Assembly: GCA_003165095.1 (NCBI GenBank)
Contig: PLSH01000372.1
Coordinates: 1 to 9,263, forward strand
DNA length: 9,263 bases
Source of the DNA: Acidobacteriaceae bacterium
GTDB lineage: Bacteria; Acidobacteriota; Terriglobia; Terriglobales; Acidobacteriaceae
Direction: 5' to 3'
How positions within the stretch are numbered: position 1 is the stretch's first letter; each line of letters begins with the position of its first letter. Both the position numbers and the translations under genes were made by a program. This document shows positions 6,711-9,263 of the stretch, in pieces. The notes beneath the pieces were generated by a model, which was given only the letters and a program-made list of their open reading frames with translations, was not told where the DNA came from and ran no database searches.

Positions 6711-7538
6711 TTATCCGTCGAAGCGATAAGCGCTGATGGCCGCGCCCATCGGCTCGTCGCCGAAGATGCGTTTTCCGGGCGCATCGCCGCCTGCACCCGC
6801 CGCAACGAAGAGTGGAATCAAGTGCTCCTCGCGCGGATGCGCGTAGGCGGCAAATGGAGCGCTGCGCCATGCCGCAAGCAGCGCATCGCGTTCCGCCGCG
6901 GGCGACCCAACGGCGCGGTTGAGCCACGCATCGAAGGCGCAGGCCCGCTCCGGCGTCTGCGGCTGAAGATACCCGCGCAGGTTGTGGAAGCTCATGCCGC
7001 TGGCCACGATCAGCACGCCTTCATCGCGCAGCGGGGCCAGAGCGCGTCCGGCGGCCAGGTGCAAAGCCGGATCCAATTTTCCATCCCGGTTCGCCGCTAA
7101 CGACAGCGTGGCCACCGGAATCCGCGCCTCGGGAAACGCCACCTTGAGCGGGACAAAGACGCCGTGATCGAAGCCGCGATTTGGATCCATCGCCGCGGGC
7201 AACCCGGCTTCGGCCAGCATCCGCGCCACGCGCGCCGCCAATTCCGGGTCGCCCGGCGCGGGCCAGGTCAGCTGGTAAGTGTGCTCGGGAAATCCTGAAT
7301 AGTCGAAGATCAGTTTGGGCTGGGCCGCGGCGCCGGCCGTAAACGCCGGCTCTTCCCAATGGCCGCTGATGACCAGCAGCGCCCTGGGCTCAGCGGGCAG
7401 CGTGCCGGCCACGCCCTCAAGAAAGCTCTGAGTAGCCCTCCAGGTGTCCACCGGCCCCCATGTCCAATCCATGAAAAAGCAGGGCCCCCCGCCATGAGGC
7501 AGAAAAATTGCAGGCTGGCGTTGCGCGTTTGTAGGCAT
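6711..7538 (-). CDS. LigB/DODA-type extradiol ring-cleavage dioxygenase (4,5-DOPA dioxygenase-like)
   Basis: The 275-residue product is a class III extradiol dioxygenase of the kind that includes E. coli YgiD (4,5-DOPA extradiol dioxygenase, 271 residues) and plant DODA; these cleave catechols next to the hydroxyls using a histidine-bound metal. Visible motifs are FLPHGGGP (H15), VISGHWEEP (H60), GFDHGVFVPL (H125), VASGMSFHNL (H185) and AHPREEHLIPL (H234, H239), so all expected active-site histidines are present. The ATG at 7538 is chosen for its AAAGGA site seven bases upstream; a longer start at 7565 has no such support. It is the first gene of the five-gene minus-strand run and is separated from the transporter by 96 bases. 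An 18-bp near-palindrome lies upstream. The substrate is not certain; many family members act on unknown catechols and may serve in detoxification. Confidence 0.88.
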   Translation of the reverse strand: MPTNAQRQPAIFLPHGGGPCFFMDWTWGPVDTWRATQSFLEGVAGTLPAEPRALLVISGHWEEPAFTAGAAAQPKLIFDYSGFPEHTYQLTWPAPGDPELAARVARMLAEAGLPAAMDPNRGFDHGVFVPLKVAFPEARIPVATLSLAANRDGKLDPALHLAAGRALAPLRDEGVLIVASGMSFHNLRGYLQPQTPERACAFDAWLNRAVGSPAAERDALLAAWRSAPFAAYAHPREEHLIPLFVAAGAGGDAPGKRIFGDEPMGAAISAYRFDG

Positions 7539-7586
7539 TGGCTGGTCCTTTCGGCATCCCGGCACGATACTGTCTGGCCGAAGTGA

Positions 7587-7604
7587 TAGTTGTTTAAACG
7601 ACTA
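7587..7604. promoter_or_regulatory. 18-bp near-palindrome, operator candidate for the dioxygenase-transporter-lar run
   Basis: TAGTTGTTTAAACGACTA pairs with its own reverse complement at 8 of 9 positions; the odd pair is T/G at the fifth position. It is centred on GTTTAAAC, 49-66 bases upstream of the dioxygenase ATG, in a 98-base gap that is otherwise GC-rich. Length and symmetry suit a dimeric repressor such as MarR, TetR or HxlR type. No such regulator is encoded in this window and no clear promoter hexamers could be assigned beside it. Confidence 0.45.
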
Positions 7605-7636
7605 CTCTGTAGGATGCCCAGCCCACACCCTGGGAT

Positions 7637-8077
7637 TCAGCCTTTTGGCCCGCTGCCGGGCTGAGGGGCAAGAAGATACACGTAAACCAGCATTGCCACG
7701 CCGATCAACCCCGGAATCAGCCCGCAAAGATACACCGATCCGGTTGCACCGTTGGTGACCGCTCCACCGCCGCCACCCAGCAGCGCCCGCAGGAAGATCA
7801 TCAGGCCCACCCCTATGCCCACATTGATCAGCCCGCCGATTTTCAAGCCTTCGCGGCCTTTGATCGCCTTGATCCGCTCATCTTCACGAAGCAGTTCAAT
7901 CGCCGCCCTGGCCCCTTCGCCGGGTGTCTCGGTGATCCGTCGCAGGGTCTCTGCCTTGTAATACGCCTCGCGCTCCGCGCGCCGGTTTTGCGCCCAATTG
8001 ATGAACGCGCCAAAAGAGAGCCCCAACGCTATCGGAACTACAACGACGATAATCATGAATACTTGACCTGAGTACAT
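7637..8077 (-). CDS. Small three-helix membrane protein of unknown function (DUF6249-like)
   Basis: The 146-residue product has a membrane helix at about 5-28, a charged cytoplasmic stretch (NRRAEREAYYKAETLRRI, 31-48, continuing to about 77), a second helix at 78-100 ending in a run of five glycines, and a third helix at 114-136. The ATG at 8077 is secured by GGAGGAT (8087-8081) three bases before it; the same frame continues upstream but without a ribosome site and into the divergent sigma gene. I recall similar proteins, some labelled DUF6249, beside ECF sigma factors in Acidobacteria and Bacteroidetes, but the family name is tentative. Its divergent position next to the sigma/anti-sigma pair suggests that it is a target or partner of that system. 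No catalytic motif is seen. Confidence 0.8.
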   Translation of the reverse strand: MYSGQVFMIIVVVVPIALGLSFGAFINWAQNRRAEREAYYKAETLRRITETPGEGARAAIELLREDERIKAIKGREGLKIGGLINVGIGVGLMIFLRALLGGGGGAVTNGATGSVYLCGLIPGLIGVAMLVYVYLLAPQPGSGPKG

Positions 8078-8136
8078 TTCATCCTCCTGGCCGGGGTATT
8101 TCCCCATGCGTCTGGTACGACAGAAGGAGTGCGCGG

Positions 8137-8186
8137 CCGGTTGCATTATTTCTGAAACCGGGCGGCGTGCGAGAAAATGCAACCGG
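8137..8186. repeat. 11-bp inverted repeat in the divergent promoter region
   Basis: CCGGTTGCATT (8137-8147) and AATGCAACCGG (8176-8186) are perfect reverse complements, 28 bases apart, between the minus-strand membrane protein gene and the sigma factor gene. Both arms have A/T-rich sequence on their inner side. The arrangement could be two copies of a regulator site facing the two promoters, or a stem-loop. The right arm covers an ATG at 8177 that would otherwise lengthen the sigma factor. Confidence 0.5.
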
Positions 8187-8233
8187 AGCGGCATAGGATT
8201 GGTCCTACGGTATGCAGAGGTACGAATTTCAGC

Positions 8234-8836
8234 GTGAAGCCCTTGACCAACATTGATGAGGATCTGGCCGACGTAACCCGCATTCTGGCCGGCGACACCG
8301 CGGCGTTTGAGGGCATTGTGCGCCGCTGGCAGGGTCCGCTGGTCAACATGGCGTGGCGCTATTGCCGTGACCGCGGGCGCGCCGAAGAGATGTGCCAGGA
8401 CGCTTTCATCCACGCCTGGCGCGGCCTGGCGCAATGGCGCCGCGAGTCCAGATTTTCCACGTGGCTGTTTGCGCTCGCAGCCAACGTCTTCCGCTCCGAG
8501 CTCAAGCGGTTTCCGACCGTGACTCTGGCGATGGACGAGATTGCGGAACCGTCCGGGGGCGCAACGCAGCTCGACTCGCTCCAGGAAAAATCATGGCACG
8601 AGTTGCTTCGCAGGGCCGTGCTGACGCTGCCGCCGCGCTATCGCGAGCCCATCGTCCTCTACTACTTTTATGAAATGGACGTGGGGCAGGCCGCGCGCAC
8701 CATGGGTCTGCCTGAAGGCACACTGAAAGGCCGCCTCGCCCGCGCCCGCGATCTGCTCCGCCAACGTTTCCCGCACCTGAACGAAGAGTTCGCAACACCA
8801 CCAATTCTCATCCCCAAAAAGGAAGCCTCGCGATGA
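8234..8836 (+). CDS. ECF-type RNA polymerase sigma factor
   Basis: The 200-residue product has the two domains of an extracytoplasmic-function sigma factor. Sigma region 2 covers about 25-92, with AAFEGIVRRWQGPLVNMAWRY, the helix RGRAEEMCQDAFIHAWRGL (48-66) and FSTWLFALAANVFRSELKR. Region 4 covers about 122-176, with LTLPPRYREPIVLYYFYEMD followed by the helix-turn-helix VGQAARTMGLPEGTLKGRLA that reads the -35 element. The region 1.1 and 3 domains of housekeeping sigma factors are absent. I prefer the GTG at 8234, which follows AGAGGT (8216-8221) by 12 bases. An in-frame ATG at 8177 would add 19 poorly typical residues and lies in an inverted repeat. The next gene overlaps by ATGA, so sigma factor and its presumed inhibitor are translated together. 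Confidence 0.92.
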   Translation: MKPLTNIDEDLADVTRILAGDTAAFEGIVRRWQGPLVNMAWRYCRDRGRAEEMCQDAFIHAWRGLAQWRRESRFSTWLFALAANVFRSELKRFPTVTLAMDEIAEPSGGATQLDSLQEKSWHELLRRAVLTLPPRYREPIVLYYFYEMDVGQAARTMGLPEGTLKGRLARARDLLRQRFPHLNEEFATPPILIPKKEASR

Positions 8837-9222
8837 AACCCAGGACAGAGCCCACGACGAAACTCGAAACCATCGACCGTATTCTGGCTGCGGATCAGGC
8901 GCTGGTTCCCTCTTCGGGCTTCCTGGCCTCGGTGATGGATCGTGTGCGCGAAGAGGCCGCGGCGCCTCCGCCGATTCCGTTCCCGTGGAAGCGGGCCCTG
9001 CCCGGCATGGCGCTGGTTGCGGGAGTCTTCGGCTGGTGCACGTTCGAGCTGATGCGTCACGCAGTTCCCGGCGCAGGGCAGATTTCGCTGACCCAGTTTC
9101 ATCTCTCTGGCGCGGCCGCGCCATTGCTCGCGCCCGCCGGATGGGTTGCGTTCGCGCTCACCGTCTCACTGGCCTCCTGGCTCCTGTCGCGGCGGCTGGC
9201 CGGGCGGGCGGGGCTGCTGTAG
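8833..9222 (+). CDS. Membrane protein, probable anti-sigma factor of the adjacent ECF sigma factor
   Basis: The 129-residue product starts with a soluble domain of about 52 residues (IDRILAADQALVPSSGFLASVMDRVREEA at 14-42, then PPPIPFPWKRALPG). It has one membrane helix at about 54-77 and a second at about 100-117, ending in an arginine-rich tail. Its start codon lies within the sigma factor stop (ATGA), and this position and topology fit an anti-sigma factor that holds the sigma at the membrane. It lacks the HxxxCxxC zinc motif of ZAS-type anti-sigma factors, so the role rests on context and on recollection of 'VPSSGF' proteins after ECF genes in Acidobacteria. The cysteine at position 69 is within the first helix. 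After its stop, 41 bases remain with no feature I can support. Confidence 0.75.
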   Translation: MKPRTEPTTKLETIDRILAADQALVPSSGFLASVMDRVREEAAAPPPIPFPWKRALPGMALVAGVFGWCTFELMRHAVPGAGQISLTQFHLSGAAAPLLAPAGWVAFALTVSLASWLLSRRLAGRAGLL

Positions 9223-9263
9223 AAGCGCCTACTCGATTGCGAAGACCGCGTATACGGTGGCTT

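Noticed and set aside
7617..7634. CCCAG and CTGGG arms as a terminator of the minus-strand membrane protein gene
   Set aside because: The stem is only five pairs, the loop is large and no T-run follows.
9223..9263. A possible C-terminus of a minus-strand gene (ATVYAVFAIE then TAG at 9231-9229)
   Set aside because: Only ten codons are visible and the other frames are equally open, so nothing can be supported.

Overview
The window is about 60% GC with tightly packed genes and looks like the chromosome of an Acidobacteriota species, probably subdivision 1 / Terriglobales. That assignment is an inference. It rests on the ECF sigma factor followed by an anti-sigma-like protein with a 'VPSSGF' segment, the small membrane protein beside them, and the general protein style. 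No rRNA, tRNA, CRISPR array, insertion sequence or phage gene is visible.

Layout from left to right. (1) A minus-strand gene, cut by the left edge, starts near 212. Its N-terminus resembles membrane-bound 4Fe-4S polyferredoxins. A perfect FNR/CRP-type palindrome lies upstream at 278-291. (2) A plus-strand gene (467-2230) encodes a Tat-exported, zinc-cysteine glycosidase-like protein of the GH127/DUF1680 group. (3) A minus-strand run of five genes, 7538 down to 2234, is probably transcribed together: LigB/DODA-type extradiol dioxygenase, ACS-family MFS transporter, larE, larC, larB. Transporter and larE may overlap by ATGA, and larC and larB overlap by TGATG. (4) A divergent pair of units lies at the right end: a small three-helix membrane protein on the minus strand (7637-8077), and on the plus strand an ECF sigma factor overlapping a membrane anti-sigma-like gene by ATGA.

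The core of the window is the complete biosynthetic set for the nickel-pincer nucleotide (NPN) cofactor. LarB carboxylates and hydrolyses nicotinic acid adenine dinucleotide, LarE converts the two carboxylates to thio-acids, and LarC inserts nickel using CTP. The cofactor serves LarA-type racemases and epimerases of 2-hydroxy acids, but no larA is present here. The transporter directly upstream may import a hydroxy-acid substrate for an NPN enzyme encoded elsewhere. LarE carries a CxxC plus a third active-site cysteine, which suggests the catalytic [4Fe-4S] type rather than the self-sacrificing Lactobacillus type.

Regulatory signals that can be seen: the FNR/CRP-like site; an 18-bp near-palindrome upstream of the dioxygenase; a perfect TATAAT seven bases before one larE start codon, which could give a leaderless larE mRNA; and an 11-bp inverted repeat between the sigma factor and the divergent membrane protein gene. 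The glycosidase gene and larB converge with only 3 bp between them, and I see no terminator there.
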